Source: Nocardioides albertanoniae | GTDB lineage: Bacteria; Actinomycetota; Actinomycetes; Propionibacteriales; Nocardioidaceae | DNA length: 64,000 nt | Assembly (NCBI RefSeq): GCF_006716315.1 | Contig: NZ_VFOV01000001.1 | Location: forward strand, 3,550,501-3,614,500 | Reading direction: 5' to 3' | Shown: in pieces, positions 24,337 through 36,416 of the stretch | Layout: every line of letters begins with the position of its first letter | Numbering within the stretch: position 1 is the stretch's first letter | Made by a program: the position numbers and the translations under genes | The notes under the pieces: generated by a model | What the model saw: only the letters and a program-made list of their open reading frames with translations | What the model was told of the DNA's origin: nothing | Database searches by the model: none

Positions 24337-25832
24337 CGGGCCACCTCCAGCTTGTCGATCGAGAGCACCGAGCCGACGGCCGCCTCCAGGGCGGCACCGA
24401 CGCGGTAGAGACGGGCGTCTTCGAGGACGGGCGCCAGCAGCTGCACGCCGACGGGCAGGCCGTCGTCGTCGGAGACACCGGCCGGGACGGAGATGCCCGG
24501 CGTGCCGGCCAGGTTGGCGGGGATCGTGGCCAGGTCCTGCATGTACATCGCCAGCGGGTCGTCGAGCTTCGCGCCCAGCGGGAACGCCGTCGACGGCGAG
24601 GTCGGGCTGACCAGCACGTCGACCTGCTCGAAGGCCTTCTTGAAGTCTTCGATGATCAGGGTGCGGATCTTCTGCGCCTGGCCGTAGTAGGCGTCGTAGT
24701 AGCCGCTGCTCAGCGCGTAGGTGCCGAGGATGATGCGGCGCTTGACCTCGTCACCGAACCCGGCGTCGCGGCTGGCCTTCATGACGGCCTCGGCGGACGG
24801 GGTCTTGCCGTCGGGCGTGACCCGCAGCCCGTAGCGCATCGCGTCGAACTTGGCCAGGTTGGAGGAGCACTCGGCCGGCAGGATCAGGTAGTAGGCCGCC
24901 ATGGCGTGCTCGAAGCTCGGGGTGGAGACCTCGACGACCTCGGCGCCCAGCTTGGTGAGCAGGTCGACCGACTCGTCGAACTTGGCCATCACGTCGGGCG
25001 CCCAGCCCTCGCCCGCAAGCTCCTTGATGACGCCGACCTTGACGCCCTTGAGGTCACCGGTCGCGCCCTGGCGAGCCGCGTCGACGAGCCCGGTCACCGG
25101 GGTCGTCGTGGAGGTGGAGTCGAGCGGGTCGTGACCGCCGATGAGCTCGTGCAGCAGCGCCGAGTCGAGCACGGTGCGGGTCACCGGGCCGACCTGGTCG
25201 AGCGAGTTGGCCAGGGCGACCAGGCCGTAGCGCGAGACCGAGCCGTAGGTCGGCTTCACACCGACGGTGCCGGTCACCGCACCCGGCTGACGGATCGAGC
25301 CGCCGGTGTCGGTGCCGAGCGCCAGCGGCGCCTCGAAGGCGGCCACGGCGGCCGCCGAGCCACCACCCGAGCCGCCGGGGATCCGGTCGAGCTTCCACGG
25401 GTTGCGCGTCGGGCCGTACGCCGAGTGCTCGGTGGAGGAGCCCATCGCGAACTCGTCCATGTTGGTCTTGCCGAGGATCGGCAGGCCGGCGTTCTTGATC
25501 TTCGTGACCACGGTCGCGTCGTAGGGCGGGATCCAGCCCTCGAGCATCTTGGAGCCGCAGGTGGTCGGCAGGCCGGTGGTGGTCAGCACGTCCTTGACCG
25601 CGATCGGTACGCCGTCGAGAGCATGCAGCAGCTCGCCGTCGGCCCGGCGCGCGTCAGACGCGGCGGCCTGAGCGAGCGCACCCTCGGTGTCGACGTGGAG
25701 GAAGGCGTGCACGTCACCGTCGACTGCGGAGATCCGGTCGATGTGTGCCTGGGTCAGCTCGACCGAGGTGGTCTCCCCCGCGGCCAGAGCCTCGGAGAGC
25801 TCGGCGGCGGTCTTCTGGATCAGCTCGCTCAC
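24333..25832 (-). CDS. gatA: Asp-tRNA(Asn)/Glu-tRNA(Gln) amidotransferase subunit A
   Basis: 499 aa. Amidase-signature enzyme that releases ammonia from glutamine for transfer to tRNA. The Ser-cisSer-Lys triad is visible: Lys80 in GVPIAVKD, cis-Ser155 in PGGSGGGSA, nucleophile Ser179 in DTGGSIRQP. The conserved [20 protein letters not shown] follows. ATG 25832 overlaps the gatC stop (ATGA), and its own TGA overlaps gatB, so the three subunits are tightly coupled. Confidence 0.98.
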   Translation of the reverse strand: MSELIQKTAAELSEALAAGETTSVELTQAHIDRISAVDGDVHAFLHVDTEGALAQAAASDARRADGELLHALDGVPIAVKDVLTTTGLPTTCGSKMLEGWIPPYDATVVTKIKNAGLPILGKTNMDEFAMGSSTEHSAYGPTRNPWKLDRIPGGSGGGSAAAVAAFEAPLALGTDTGGSIRQPGAVTGTVGVKPTYGSVSRYGLVALANSLDQVGPVTRTVLDSALLHELIGGHDPLDSTSTTTPVTGLVDAARQGATGDLKGVKVGVIKELAGEGWAPDVMAKFDESVDLLTKLGAEVVEVSTPSFEHAMAAYYLILPAECSSNLAKFDAMRYGLRVTPDGKTPSAEAVMKASRDAGFGDEVKRRIILGTYALSSGYYDAYYGQAQKIRTLIIEDFKKAFEQVDVLVSPTSPSTAFPLGAKLDDPLAMYMQDLATIPANLAGTPGISVPAGVSDDDGLPVGVQLLAPVLEDARLYRVGAALEAAVGSVLSIDKLEVAR

Positions 25833-26128
25833 TGCTCGTCCCCCAGGATCTGCGGCACCGAGAAACGCTGCTCCTCGACGGCGGGCGCCCCGGAGAGCGC
25901 CTGCTCCGGCGTCAGGCTGGGCGTGACGACGTCCTCACGGAAGACGTTGGTCAGCGGAAGCGGGTGGGAGGTGGCAGGCACGTCGTCGCCGGCAAGCCCC
26001 TGGATCGAGGCGACGGACTCGAGGATCACCTGCAGCTGTGGGGCAAGGTGATCGAGCTCGGCGTCGCTGAGGTCGATGCGGGCGAGGTCGGCCAGGTGCG
26101 CGACCTCGTCGCGGGTGATTTCTGGCAT
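25829..26128 (-). CDS. gatC: Asp-tRNA(Asn)/Glu-tRNA(Gln) amidotransferase subunit C
   Basis: 99 aa. Small subunit that wraps around GatA and stabilises the complex. Family features: [34 protein letters not shown] and [15 protein letters not shown] 26128 is chosen over upstream codons because TAGGAT (26141-26136) stands 7 nt before it, the leaderless spacing. First gene of gatCAB. Confidence 0.96.
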   Translation of the reverse strand: MPEITRDEVAHLADLARIDLSDAELDHLAPQLQVILESVASIQGLAGDDVPATSHPLPLTNVFREDVVTPSLTPEQALSGAPAVEEQRFSVPQILGDEQ

Positions 26129-26268
26129 GTCGCACATCCTAGGCGGCAGCGCCCCCAACTCTCACCTCGGCCGGGCCCGGTTCGGCGGAGTTTCCCGCTC
26201 GTCCAACCGATCGGTGGTCCCACCGCGTCCTCATCCCTGACAATCGGCTCGAGAGATCGGATGGATCG

Positions 26269-26778
26269 ATGGCGAGACCGCCAACCCAGCAGCAGTTCGA
26301 CGAGTTCGCCCAGGTCGCCTGGCCGCGGCTCTATCGGACTGCCTACCTGCTCGTCGGCGACCACGCCAGCGCGGAGGATCTCGTCCAGACGGCGCTGGCC
26401 AAGACCTTCGGCAGCTGGGGCCGGGTGCGCACGCTCGAAGCCGCCCCCGCCTACGCCCGGCAGGTGCTGTTCAACACCGCGATGACCTGGTTCCGGAAGG
26501 CGTCGTGGAACCGCGAGCACCCCACCGAGGTGCTCCCCGACCCCGGCCACGAGAGCGACCCGACCACCCGCTCGGTGCTCCTCGACGCGGTCGCCGCGCT
26601 GCCGCCGCGCCAGCGCGCCGTCGTGGTCCTCCGCTTCTACGAGGACCTCGACGTACGCCGCACCGCGGCCCTCCTCGGCTGCTCGGAGGGCACGGTGAAG
26701 AGCCAGACCTCCTCCGCCCTCGACAAGCTCCGCACGATCCTCGGCGACCCGACCCTCACCCTGGAGGTGACCCAGTGA
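26269..26778 (+). CDS. SigE-family (ECF-like) RNA polymerase sigma factor
   Basis: 169 aa. Region 2 at about 10-75 (LYRTAYLLVGDHASAEDLVQ, ALAKTFGSWGRV), region 4 at about 105-155 (LPPRQRAVVVLRFYEDLDVR, LGCSEGTVKSQTSSALDKLR). No extra C-terminal domain. The next gene overlaps by GTGA and encodes a single-pass membrane protein, so the pair looks like a sigma factor with a membrane-bound regulator (inference). Target genes cannot be predicted from the window. Confidence 0.92.
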   Translation: MARPPTQQQFDEFAQVAWPRLYRTAYLLVGDHASAEDLVQTALAKTFGSWGRVRTLEAAPAYARQVLFNTAMTWFRKASWNREHPTEVLPDPGHESDPTTRSVLLDAVAALPPRQRAVVVLRFYEDLDVRRTAALLGCSEGTVKSQTSSALDKLRTILGDPTLTLEVTQ

Positions 26779-27893
26779 CCGACAACGACCTGCGTACGCT
26801 GCTCCGCGACGCCGCCGACGAGGTGGCTGTTCCTCGCCTGGCCACCGACGAGCTCCACCTCCGCACCCGCACCATCAGCCGCCGCAGACGAGCACGCTGG
26901 GGGGCCGGAGCCGCAGCCGTGGCGATGGCCGGCGTGCTCGGGGCGTACGCCCTGAGCGGATCGCTCCGCGGCGACGAGCCCCACATCGCCGCCGCCGTGG
27001 GCGACCCCCGCGGCTGGGCGGTCGCCGAGGGCGCCAGCGTCCACTTCGGCGACGGGAGCGTGGTGACCTACGGCGGCTCCGTGAACGACCTGCGCTACAC
27101 GTCGGTCGGCATGCTGGCACGCAGCACGCAGTCCAACACACGCCTGTCGCTGATCACGACGGCCGGCGTCGAACCGCTCGACCTCGGTGACGTGAGCGAC
27201 CGGCTGATCGGCACCGCCCCCGACTCCCCCTATGTCTCCTGGACGGTCGCGGACGGTGACGGCTGGCTGGTGCGCGTCGTCGACCTCGGCACCGGCGAGA
27301 AGGTCGCCGACGTCCCGATCACCGGGAAGTACACCTGGGCCGGCTGGAAGACACCGCCGGTCGCCGTCGACGGCGAGCACGCCTACGTCGCTCTCGACGA
27401 CCGCACCCTCGACGTCGACTGGCGCGCCGGGCGGGTCTCCACCTCCAAGGGGCTCCCGGGCAGCTACACCACCGAGGTGATCGACGGCCGGGCGGTGACT
27501 CAGGACGCCCGTGGCACGACTCAGCGGGTCGTCGAGGTCGCCACGGGCGAGGTGCTCCTGACCGTCCACTCCTCCGACTTCCCTGCCGACCTGGTCAGGC
27601 TCAAGCTCTCCCCCGACGGCAACCGTGCCCTGGCAACGCCCTACGTGACGTGCGACGAGAACGACGAGTGCCGCTACGACATGGCGACCGCACCGATCTA
27701 CGACCTCGCTCAGGGCACCGAGACCGCGGTCGCGCTCGACGACCGGATCGGCTGGACCCCCGAGGGGCACCTGATCCGCGTCGCCGGGACGAAGGTGGAG
27801 GTCTGCGACGAGGTCGGTCAGGAGTGCGCCGATGCGCCGATCACGCTGAAGAAGCGCGTCGACACGATCAGCGGGACGATGAACCAGTCCTGA
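26775..27893 (+). CDS. Single-pass membrane protein coupled to the sigma factor
   Basis: 372 aa. N-terminal cytosolic part (about 1-43) starts MTDNDLRTLLRDAADEVAVP and carries Arg-rich ISRRRRARWG, then one membrane segment (about 44-62), then an extracellular region resembling beta-propeller repeats (VRVVDLGTGEKVADV, LKLSPDGNRALATPYV). Cysteines occur in CDENDEC and VCDEVGQEC near the C-terminus, which could form disulphides. No zinc-binding HxxxCxxC anti-sigma motif is present, so an anti-sigma role rests on position alone. GTG 26775 overlaps the sigma stop; GGAGGTGA is the ribosome-binding site. It converges on ligA with a 9-bp gap. Confidence 0.85.
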   Translation: MTDNDLRTLLRDAADEVAVPRLATDELHLRTRTISRRRRARWGAGAAAVAMAGVLGAYALSGSLRGDEPHIAAAVGDPRGWAVAEGASVHFGDGSVVTYGGSVNDLRYTSVGMLARSTQSNTRLSLITTAGVEPLDLGDVSDRLIGTAPDSPYVSWTVADGDGWLVRVVDLGTGEKVADVPITGKYTWAGWKTPPVAVDGEHAYVALDDRTLDVDWRAGRVSTSKGLPGSYTTEVIDGRAVTQDARGTTQRVVEVATGEVLLTVHSSDFPADLVRLKLSPDGNRALATPYVTCDENDECRYDMATAPIYDLAQGTETAVALDDRIGWTPEGHLIRVAGTKVEVCDEVGQECADAPITLKKRVDTISGTMNQS

Positions 27894-27902
27894 CCGCTCG
27901 CC

Positions 27903-30059
<2,157 letters not shown>

Positions 30060-30248
30060 CTATACCCACCCGGGCGTTTTCCTGTCCGGACCAGCACAAA
30101 CACCACTCGACGCCCTCAATATCGACGCAACCGATCAACACCTGGGTGACGTGGGTCACCAACTGGGTCGAAGCAGGCTACTTTGCTCCGGCGTCGGGCG
30201 AGGCGGACCGACGCCACCCCCACGGACTACCGCCTTGTGAGGTCTGCA

Positions 30249-31820
30249 GTGCTTTCTCGGCTCGTGGTGACGCTGACGACAACCCTCGTGCTGCTGCTGG
30301 CGCCAGCCGGCTCCGCCTACGCGCTCGGCCTGGGCAGCGTCTTCTCCGACGCCGAGGTCGACATCAGCCTCGTGGAGCAGTCGAAGGACCGAGTCGTCAT
30401 CGACGTACGCGGCACCGGCTACAGCGGCAAGACGCTCGAGATCGCGCTCAACCCGAGCGGCTACCTCGGCTCGGGCACGCGCAGCACCTTCATCAAGTCG
30501 GTCGCCTACGATCCCGGCGGCTCCGAGGACTGGAGCTCCCGGTTCACCCTCGACGCCGCCCAGATCGCCCAGCTCGAGCCCGACACCAGCTACCAGATCA
30601 TGACGATGCGGGCGAACGGCCGCGACGTGCTGAGCTCGGGCGACACCCGGACGACGAAGATCCCCTTCGACTTCGACCAGCTCACCCAGCCCGAGAGCTC
30701 GCCGAGCCCGCAGCAGCCCGGCGGCGGTGCCGACGGGGCCGGCGGCTCCCCGTCGGGTGACGGCTCGGGCGGTGCGTCCGGGAAGACCGGCCGGGGCACC
30801 ACGGGTGAGACCGGTTCCGATGGGGACGGCGCAGGCGTTGGGTCCGCCGAGAAGGACGAGAAGGGGTCGACGGACGACACCGAGAAGTCTCCCTGGAAGG
30901 CCCCCGAGGAGCCACCCACGACCACGGGCATCGAGCTCGGCGGTGCCGAGCGCTCGGTCGACGCCGGCGACGTCATCCGCGCCTCCGCGTCCGGGTTCGA
31001 GCCCAACGAGACCGACATCAAGGTCGTCGTCTACTCCACGCCCATCGTGCTCTCGACCAGCGTCAAGGCCAACGGGCACGGGGTGGCGTCCTGGTCCGGC
31101 CGACTCCCCCAGGACATCGGCCTGGGCAAGCACACGCTGACCTTTCAGGGGTCGGTGGACCGCGGGGTCACGTTCATCGTGACCGGTGCCCCCGCCGACG
31201 GCGAGTGCGCCGACGGCGCCTGCACCAAGGTCCCCACCACGCAGCAGACCCCTGCGGCCGCCTCCGCGGGCGAGAGCAGCTCGATGGGCTGGCTGACCTG
31301 GGTCATCGTGGCGGTGATGATCGCTCTCGCGGCCCTCGCGGGCACCATCGCGATGCTCTCCGGTCGCCGCCGCTCCGACCCCGACGACTGGCACGACCCG
31401 CGTCACGACCCCCGGCACGGCCAGCGTCGTGCGCACTACGCCGAGCCCGGCTACGCCTATCAGCAGCCGCGCGGCGAGCATCCTTCGCGCCGACAGGTGC
31501 CCGACCAGCTTCCGCCCGACCAGCTTCAGCAGAACCGCTATCGACCGACCCACGCCCAGCCCCCGCAGCCTCAGGCCCAGCAGCAACCGCAGCCGAGTCA
31601 CCGTGGTCAGCCTGCCCCGCCACCGGCACAGCGTCAGCCGCCGCCGCAGCCGGGCCAGCAGTCGGGACGGCAGTCGGCCAGGCGCCAACCAGCCAGGCGG
31701 CAGCCGGCTCAGCAGCCGCCGCAACCGCAGCCGCAGCAGCCGGCACAGCACAAGCCGCGACCGCCGGAGTCGTTCGCTCCCCCGAAGCAGCGGGCCGAGG
31801 CGTTCGCGCCCTGGCGCTGA
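30249..31820 (+). CDS. Secreted/membrane-anchored protein with Pro/Gln-rich cytosolic tail
   Basis: 523 aa. Signal peptide (LVVTLTTTLVLLLAPAGSAY), an extracellular domain (about 25-135) with VVIDVRGTGYSGKTLEIALN, an acidic Gly/Ser/Asp-rich linker, a second domain (about 230-325) with GDVIRASASGFEPNETDIKV, one membrane segment LTWVIVAVMIALAALAGTIA (about 350-369), then a cytosolic tail of about 140 residues almost entirely Pro, Gln, Arg and Ala. The two ectodomains look like related Ig-type surface modules. GTG 30249 has GAGG 7 nt upstream; GTG 30237 is an alternative. Function unknown; no neighbour helps. Confidence 0.75.
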   Translation: MLSRLVVTLTTTLVLLLAPAGSAYALGLGSVFSDAEVDISLVEQSKDRVVIDVRGTGYSGKTLEIALNPSGYLGSGTRSTFIKSVAYDPGGSEDWSSRFTLDAAQIAQLEPDTSYQIMTMRANGRDVLSSGDTRTTKIPFDFDQLTQPESSPSPQQPGGGADGAGGSPSGDGSGGASGKTGRGTTGETGSDGDGAGVGSAEKDEKGSTDDTEKSPWKAPEEPPTTTGIELGGAERSVDAGDVIRASASGFEPNETDIKVVVYSTPIVLSTSVKANGHGVASWSGRLPQDIGLGKHTLTFQGSVDRGVTFIVTGAPADGECADGACTKVPTTQQTPAAASAGESSSMGWLTWVIVAVMIALAALAGTIAMLSGRRRSDPDDWHDPRHDPRHGQRRAHYAEPGYAYQQPRGEHPSRRQVPDQLPPDQLQQNRYRPTHAQPPQPQAQQQPQPSHRGQPAPPPAQRQPPPQPGQQSGRQSARRQPARRQPAQQPPQPQPQQPAQHKPRPPESFAPPKQRAEAFAPWR

Positions 31821-31858
31821 CCGAGCACCAGCGGCGCGACACCACTGGCCGATCAGCA

Positions 31859-32974
31859 CTAGCCGATCAGCGCCTCGCCCTCACGCGCGGTCTCGGCCGA
31901 CACGGTCGGCCACAGCGTCTCCAGCGCTGACTCGAGCCCGGCGAGCACCGGGTCGAGATCGTCTCCCGGGAACGGAGCGGGCGCCTGGTGGCGTACGACG
32001 GCACAGAACGCACGGCGCTCGCCTTCGGCCGGGTAGCAGCGGGTCATCTCGGCACGGCCCTCGGCCCAGCCGTCATAGCCGTCGGAGTCGCCCTTCGAGC
32101 AGGTCAGCGCCTTGGGGCACTTCCGCTTGGCCGCGGGCAGGCCGGGGGCATGGATCGCGGTGATCGTGCTGCCGTCGGCGCGGGTGCCGGTGACGCCGAA
32201 CGCGCCCTTGCCGAAGCCTGCGGCGTCGGTCTTCTCGAAGGAGTCGATATCGGCGTACGCCTCGGTCTCGTGCAGCCCCGCGGCGATCGCCGCTGCGGTC
32301 AGCGCGACCTCACCCGCACCGTTCGACCCGGTCTCGGGAAAGCCCTTGACCTGGGCCCTGGTCATCTCGGCGGTCGTCTTCGTGCCGAGCCGCGGGTCGG
32401 TGACCAGGGCGACCAGGTCATCGACGCTCACGTCGAGATCGAGGCGGCGAGGGTCTTTCGTGATGCGCTCGCCGAGGTAGGCGGCCCGCCGCTCCTCGCC
32501 GTCATGCTCGTAGGAGACCATCACCTGTCCCGGGGTGCCGTCGCTGGTGGCGAGATCCCAGGCGAGCGTCGCCGTGCCGCCCTCGGCCTTCACCTCGACA
32601 CAGCCCGCCATGCCCTGGTGGCACCAGGCCGAGAGCAGGTCGTCGTCGACCGCTCCGGCCTTGACATCCAACGAGTACTCCGTGCCCCACAGGAGCACGG
32701 TGCCGACCTCGTCCTGCGCGAAGTAGAGGTCGCCGCCGTCGAACTTCGTCGGCTCGATGTCGACGTGCTCGAGCGTGACCGCAGCCAGCGCTTCGGGGGT
32801 GGCCGGCTTGTTGCCCGGCTTCAGGTCTGCCGGGTCAGGGCGAGGGTGCGCCGAGGCGCTCTGCTTGCTCCCCGCGTCGCCCGGCTCCTTGGCCTCCCTG
32901 CTGCCGCAACCGGCGAGCAGAGTCGCCGCCACCAGCGCGACGACTGCTCGCCGGCCCATCCCCCGTCGTCCCAT
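31859..32974 (-). CDS. Predicted lipoprotein of unknown function
   Basis: 371 aa. Signal peptide with lipobox TLLAGC (Cys23), a Lys/Asp/Pro-rich spacer, then a soluble domain of about 310 residues without a family I recognise. Six or more cysteines (WCHQGMAGCVEV, KRKCPKALTCSKG, TRCYPAE, AFCAVVR) probably form disulphides. ATG 32974 is preferred because TAGATT (32987-32982) is 7 nt upstream; ATG 32959 would also leave a signal peptide. It lies 10 bp after the MetE-like gene on the same strand but has its own likely promoter inside that gene's end. Confidence 0.8.
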   Translation of the reverse strand: MGRRGMGRRAVVALVAATLLAGCGSREAKEPGDAGSKQSASAHPRPDPADLKPGNKPATPEALAAVTLEHVDIEPTKFDGGDLYFAQDEVGTVLLWGTEYSLDVKAGAVDDDLLSAWCHQGMAGCVEVKAEGGTATLAWDLATSDGTPGQVMVSYEHDGEERRAAYLGERITKDPRRLDLDVSVDDLVALVTDPRLGTKTTAEMTRAQVKGFPETGSNGAGEVALTAAAIAAGLHETEAYADIDSFEKTDAAGFGKGAFGVTGTRADGSTITAIHAPGLPAAKRKCPKALTCSKGDSDGYDGWAEGRAEMTRCYPAEGERRAFCAVVRHQAPAPFPGDDLDPVLAGLESALETLWPTVSAETAREGEALIG

Positions 32975-32984
32975 GACGGGGAAT

Positions 32985-33980
32985 CTACGCCAGGTGACGG
33001 GCACTTTCGCCGAGGATGCGCGAGACCGTCCGCGCCCACTGCCAGTCGGCACCAGCCAGTCCGCACGCCGGGGTCAGCACGATGTCGTGGGACGCATCGA
33101 GCCCGAGCATGTCGAGCCAGCGCTCCACGGTCTCGGTGACCGTCTTGTCGGTCGGAGCGCTGTCGGGCGCGAGCGCGGGCACGACGCCGAGGGCGACCGT
33201 GTCGCCCGCCTCCAGCGAGCTCGCCAGCTCGTCGTGGTCCGCAGCCGAGAGCTGAGCCAGGTCGACGCTGAGCCCCTGGGCCCCCGCCGTGCGCAGCAGG
33301 CCGAGCGGCGTGCCGGGCGCGCAGGAGTGCACCCACGGCGTCGCACCTTCGTCGGCGATGGCACCGAGCACCCATTCGAGCCCCTGGGAGGCCTCGGGGA
33401 GATCGATGCTGCGGTGCTTGCCGAAACCGGACGCCGTCGGCACCTGGGCGTTGAGCACGGCGGGCAGCGCCGGCTCGTCGACCTGCACGATCACGTCCTG
33501 CGCCCCGGGGAGCCGGCGGCGTACGTCGCGGATGTGGGTGCGTACGCCCTCGGCCAGCGCCTGGGCCAGCTCGCGACGCGCGCCGTGGTCGGCAAGCAGC
33601 TTGTCGCCGCGCGGGCGCTCGACGGTGGCGGCCAGGGTCCATGGGCCGGTGACCTGGACCTTGAAGGCGCCCCCGCCCGCGACCAGCGCGGAGTCCTGCG
33701 CCAGCTCCTCGAGCGTATCGAGGTCTTGAGCCAGCAGGCTCCGGGCTCTGCGGTGGTCGACGCCCGGGGAGCCGCCGGTGCCGGTCAGCCGCCAGCCCGC
33801 GGGCTGCAGGTCTGCGTCGAGCCCGTCGAGGACGGCCAGCGCGCGACCGGTCATGTTGGCGATCGCGCCTCGCGCGGGCAGCTCGGGCAGATAGGGAAGG
33901 TCGGCGAGCTCACCGAGCACGACCCGCACGGCTTCCGGATAGTTCTCTCCGGGCAGCGAACCGACGCCGGTGGCCCTCAC
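32985..33980 (-). CDS. Truncated MetE-like (cobalamin-independent methionine synthase C-domain) protein
   Basis: 331 aa, about the length of the MetE catalytic domain alone. Zinc-ligand motifs resemble MetE: His and Cys in [12 protein letters not shown] and Cys in [11 protein letters not shown]; substrate-side motifs [18 protein letters not shown] and [15 protein letters not shown]. The folate-binding N-terminal domain of MetE is absent. Stand-alone MetE cores in other organisms use methylcobalamin-loaded or other donors (family knowledge, role here inferred). GTG 33980 overlaps the mnmA stop (GTGA), so it is cotranscribed with mnmA and the cysteine desulfurase. Confidence 0.82.
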   Translation of the reverse strand: MRATGVGSLPGENYPEAVRVVLGELADLPYLPELPARGAIANMTGRALAVLDGLDADLQPAGWRLTGTGGSPGVDHRRARSLLAQDLDTLEELAQDSALVAGGGAFKVQVTGPWTLAATVERPRGDKLLADHGARRELAQALAEGVRTHIRDVRRRLPGAQDVIVQVDEPALPAVLNAQVPTASGFGKHRSIDLPEASQGLEWVLGAIADEGATPWVHSCAPGTPLGLLRTAGAQGLSVDLAQLSAADHDELASSLEAGDTVALGVVPALAPDSAPTDKTVTETVERWLDMLGLDASHDIVLTPACGLAGADWQWARTVSRILGESARHLA

Positions 33981-35122
33981 GCCTCGACCATCCTGCGGGT
34001 CTCGGCGATCGTCGCCGAGCCGACCACCCGACTGCCGTCGTAGATGACGGCCGCCTGACCTGGGGCGATGCCGTAGGCGGGATCGATCAGCTCGATCCCG
34101 ACCGCACCGTCGACGGGGTCGACGCTGACCCGCGCACGATGCTCGGTGCCGTGCGCGCGCAGCTGGACGGTGCCCTCCAAGACACCCTCGGGCGCCCGAC
34201 CGGCCCACCGCGGCCTGATCCCCGAGAGCCGGTCGACGGCCAGTTGCTCGCGCGGGCCGACGGTCACGGTCGCGGTGACCGGCTCGATGTCGAGCACGAA
34301 CCGTGGCTTGCCGTCGGGTGCGGGCTTGCCGATGCGGAGGCCCTTGCGCTGCCCGATCGTGTAGGCGTACGTGCCCTGGTGCTCGCCCAGCACCTCGCCG
34401 GACTCGTCGACGATCGGTCCGGACTCGTTGGGCGCGCGGTCACCGAGCTTCTCGCGCAGCCAGCCCGCGTTGTCGCCGTCGGCGACGAAGCAGATGTCGT
34501 GGGAGTCGGGCTTGTCGGCGACGAGCAGGCCGCGGCGGGCCGCCTCCTCGCGCACCAGCGGCTTGGGCGTGTCACCCAGGGGGAACAGCGAGTGCTTGAG
34601 CTGCTCCTGGTCGAGCACGCCGAGCACGTAGGACTGGTCCTTGCCGTCGTCGACGGCGCGGTGCAGCTCGACGAGGCCGTCGCCGCCCTCGCGCAAGGTG
34701 GCGTAGTGACCGGTCGCGACCGCGTCGAAGCCGAGCGCGAGCGCCCGGTCGAGCACGGCGGCGAACTTGATCTTCTCGTTGCAGCGCAGGCACGGGTTGG
34801 GGGTGCGCCCCTCGGCGTACTCCGACATGAAGTCCTCGACGACGTCCTCGTGGAAGCGGTCGGAGAGGTCCCAGACGTAGAACGGGATGCCGATCACGTC
34901 GGCGGCGCGGCGGGCGTCGTTGGAGTCCTCGATCGTGCAGCACCCGCGGGCGCCGGAGCGGTAGGACGCCGGGTTGCGCGAGAGCGCCAGGTGCACGCCG
35001 GTGACGTTGTAGCCGGCCTCCTTGGCGCGCGCGGCCGCGACAGCAGAGTCCACTCCCCCGGACATGGCGGCCACCACCCTGAGCGGCGCGGTCCCCATCT
35101 CGGAGCTCATCTCGGCCCCCAT
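33977..35122 (-). CDS. mnmA: tRNA 2-thiouridylase
   Basis: 381 aa. PP-loop ATPase that thiolates uridine 34 of Lys, Glu and Gln tRNAs. P-loop SGGVDSA (21-27), catalytic cysteines C111 in [12 protein letters not shown] and C211 in [25 protein letters not shown] in the middle domain and a C-terminal beta barrel. ATG 35122 overlaps the desulfurase stop as TGATG; a longer upstream reading is a shadow of that gene. Coupling to a cysteine desulfurase fits its need for persulfide sulphur. Confidence 0.97.
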   Translation of the reverse strand: MGAEMSSEMGTAPLRVVAAMSGGVDSAVAAARAKEAGYNVTGVHLALSRNPASYRSGARGCCTIEDSNDARRAADVIGIPFYVWDLSDRFHEDVVEDFMSEYAEGRTPNPCLRCNEKIKFAAVLDRALALGFDAVATGHYATLREGGDGLVELHRAVDDGKDQSYVLGVLDQEQLKHSLFPLGDTPKPLVREEAARRGLLVADKPDSHDICFVADGDNAGWLREKLGDRAPNESGPIVDESGEVLGEHQGTYAYTIGQRKGLRIGKPAPDGKPRFVLDIEPVTATVTVGPREQLAVDRLSGIRPRWAGRAPEGVLEGTVQLRAHGTEHRARVSVDPVDGAVGIELIDPAYGIAPGQAAVIYDGSRVVGSATIAETRRMVEA

Positions 35123-36315
35123 CAGCGGTTCAACCCTGCGGCGCGCCCGCGCTCGACGGCCGCGCCGATGGCGGCGACGAGCCGATCGACCTCGTCGGCG
35201 GTCGTGGTGTGACCGAGCGAGAAGCGAAGCGAGGAGCGCGCCTCCTCCTCGGTCTGCCCCATCGCGAGGAGCACATGAGAGGCCTGAGGTACGCCGGCCG
35301 AGCATGCCGCTCCGGTGGAGCACTCGATCCCGGCAGCGTCGAGGAGCATCAGCAACGAGTCGCCTTCGCACCCGGGGAAGGCGATCTGGGCGTTGTTGGG
35401 CAGCCGATGACGACCGAGCGGTGCCAGCGGCGGACCGTTGAGGTGTGTGCCGGGCACCCGGGCCAGCACCTGCTCGACCAGCCGGTCGCGCAGCTCACCC
35501 ACCCTGCTCGCGTACGCCTCCTGCTCCTTGACCGCCAGCTCGACCGCTGCCGCGAACCCGGCGATCGCCGCCGTGGCATGGGTGCCGCTACGTACGTCTC
35601 GCTCCTGGCCACCTCCGTGGACCAGCGCGGTCAGCTCGAGCTCGCGCCGCACCACCAGGGCGCCGGCGCCCACCGGGCCGCCGAGCTTGTGGCCGGTCAG
35701 CGAGAGCGCGTCGACGCCGCTGCCCGCGAAGTCGACCGGCACCGCCCCGACCGCCTGCACCGCGTCGGTGTGCACGGGGATGCCGTGCTCGGAGGCGATC
35801 TCGGCGATCTCGGGCACCGGCTGCAGCGTGCCGACCTCGTTGTTGGCCCACATCACCGAGATGAGCGCAACCGAGGCGGGGTCACGCTCGATGGCGGCCC
35901 GCATCGCAGCGGCATCGACCCGGCCGGTCGCGTCGCACGGCACGAGCTCGATGTCGGCGCCCTCGGTCGTCTCCAGCCAATGCAGCGGGTCGAGCACGGC
36001 GTGGTGCTCGACGGCGGTGGACAGGATGCGAGTGCGCGCCGGGTCCTGGGCACGGCGGGCCCAGAAGGCCCCCTTGAGCGCCAGGTTGTCGGCCTCGGTG
36101 CCACCCGAGGTGAACACGACCTCCCCGGGACGCGAGCCGAGCGCGGCCGCGATCCGTTCTCGAGACTCCTCCAGCACCCGGCGCGCGCGCCGACCTGAAG
36201 CGTGCAGCGAGCTCGCGTTGCCGACCTGCGCCAGCTCGGCGGTCATCGCCTCGATGGCCGCCGGGGCCATGGGGGTGGTGGCGGCGTGGTCCAGATAGAC
36301 GGTCCGGGGAATCAT
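35122..36315 (-). CDS. Cysteine desulfurase, IscS/NifS type
   Basis: 397 aa. PLP enzyme that removes sulphur from cysteine. [10 protein letters not shown] at the start, [13 protein letters not shown] lysine K210 in [10 protein letters not shown], nucleophilic cysteine C338 in [10 protein letters not shown], and RFSLGHTTT at the end. The active-site loop is short, as in actinobacterial IscS-like enzymes serving tRNA thiolation. It overlaps mnmA downstream (TGATG), so it probably feeds MnmA. TATCCT lies 9 nt before the ATG. Divergent from ppk2 with a 101-bp gap. Confidence 0.95.
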   Translation of the reverse strand: MIPRTVYLDHAATTPMAPAAIEAMTAELAQVGNASSLHASGRRARRVLEESRERIAAALGSRPGEVVFTSGGTEADNLALKGAFWARRAQDPARTRILSTAVEHHAVLDPLHWLETTEGADIELVPCDATGRVDAAAMRAAIERDPASVALISVMWANNEVGTLQPVPEIAEIASEHGIPVHTDAVQAVGAVPVDFAGSGVDALSLTGHKLGGPVGAGALVVRRELELTALVHGGGQERDVRSGTHATAAIAGFAAAVELAVKEQEAYASRVGELRDRLVEQVLARVPGTHLNGPPLAPLGRHRLPNNAQIAFPGCEGDSLLMLLDAAGIECSTGAACSAGVPQASHVLLAMGQTEEEARSSLRFSLGHTTTADEVDRLVAAIGAAVERGRAAGLNR

Positions 36316-36416
36316 CGTCTACCAAGGATACGGCGCATCGGGCCTACCCCACGAACCGTCGACCTCGGCCGGCGGACGCAACCTGACGTTCATCTCGACT
36401 CCCTAGGTTTGGCGCC

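Noticed and set aside
22795..24408. 537-codon open frame opposite gatB
   Set aside because: Antisense shadow; no family similarity.
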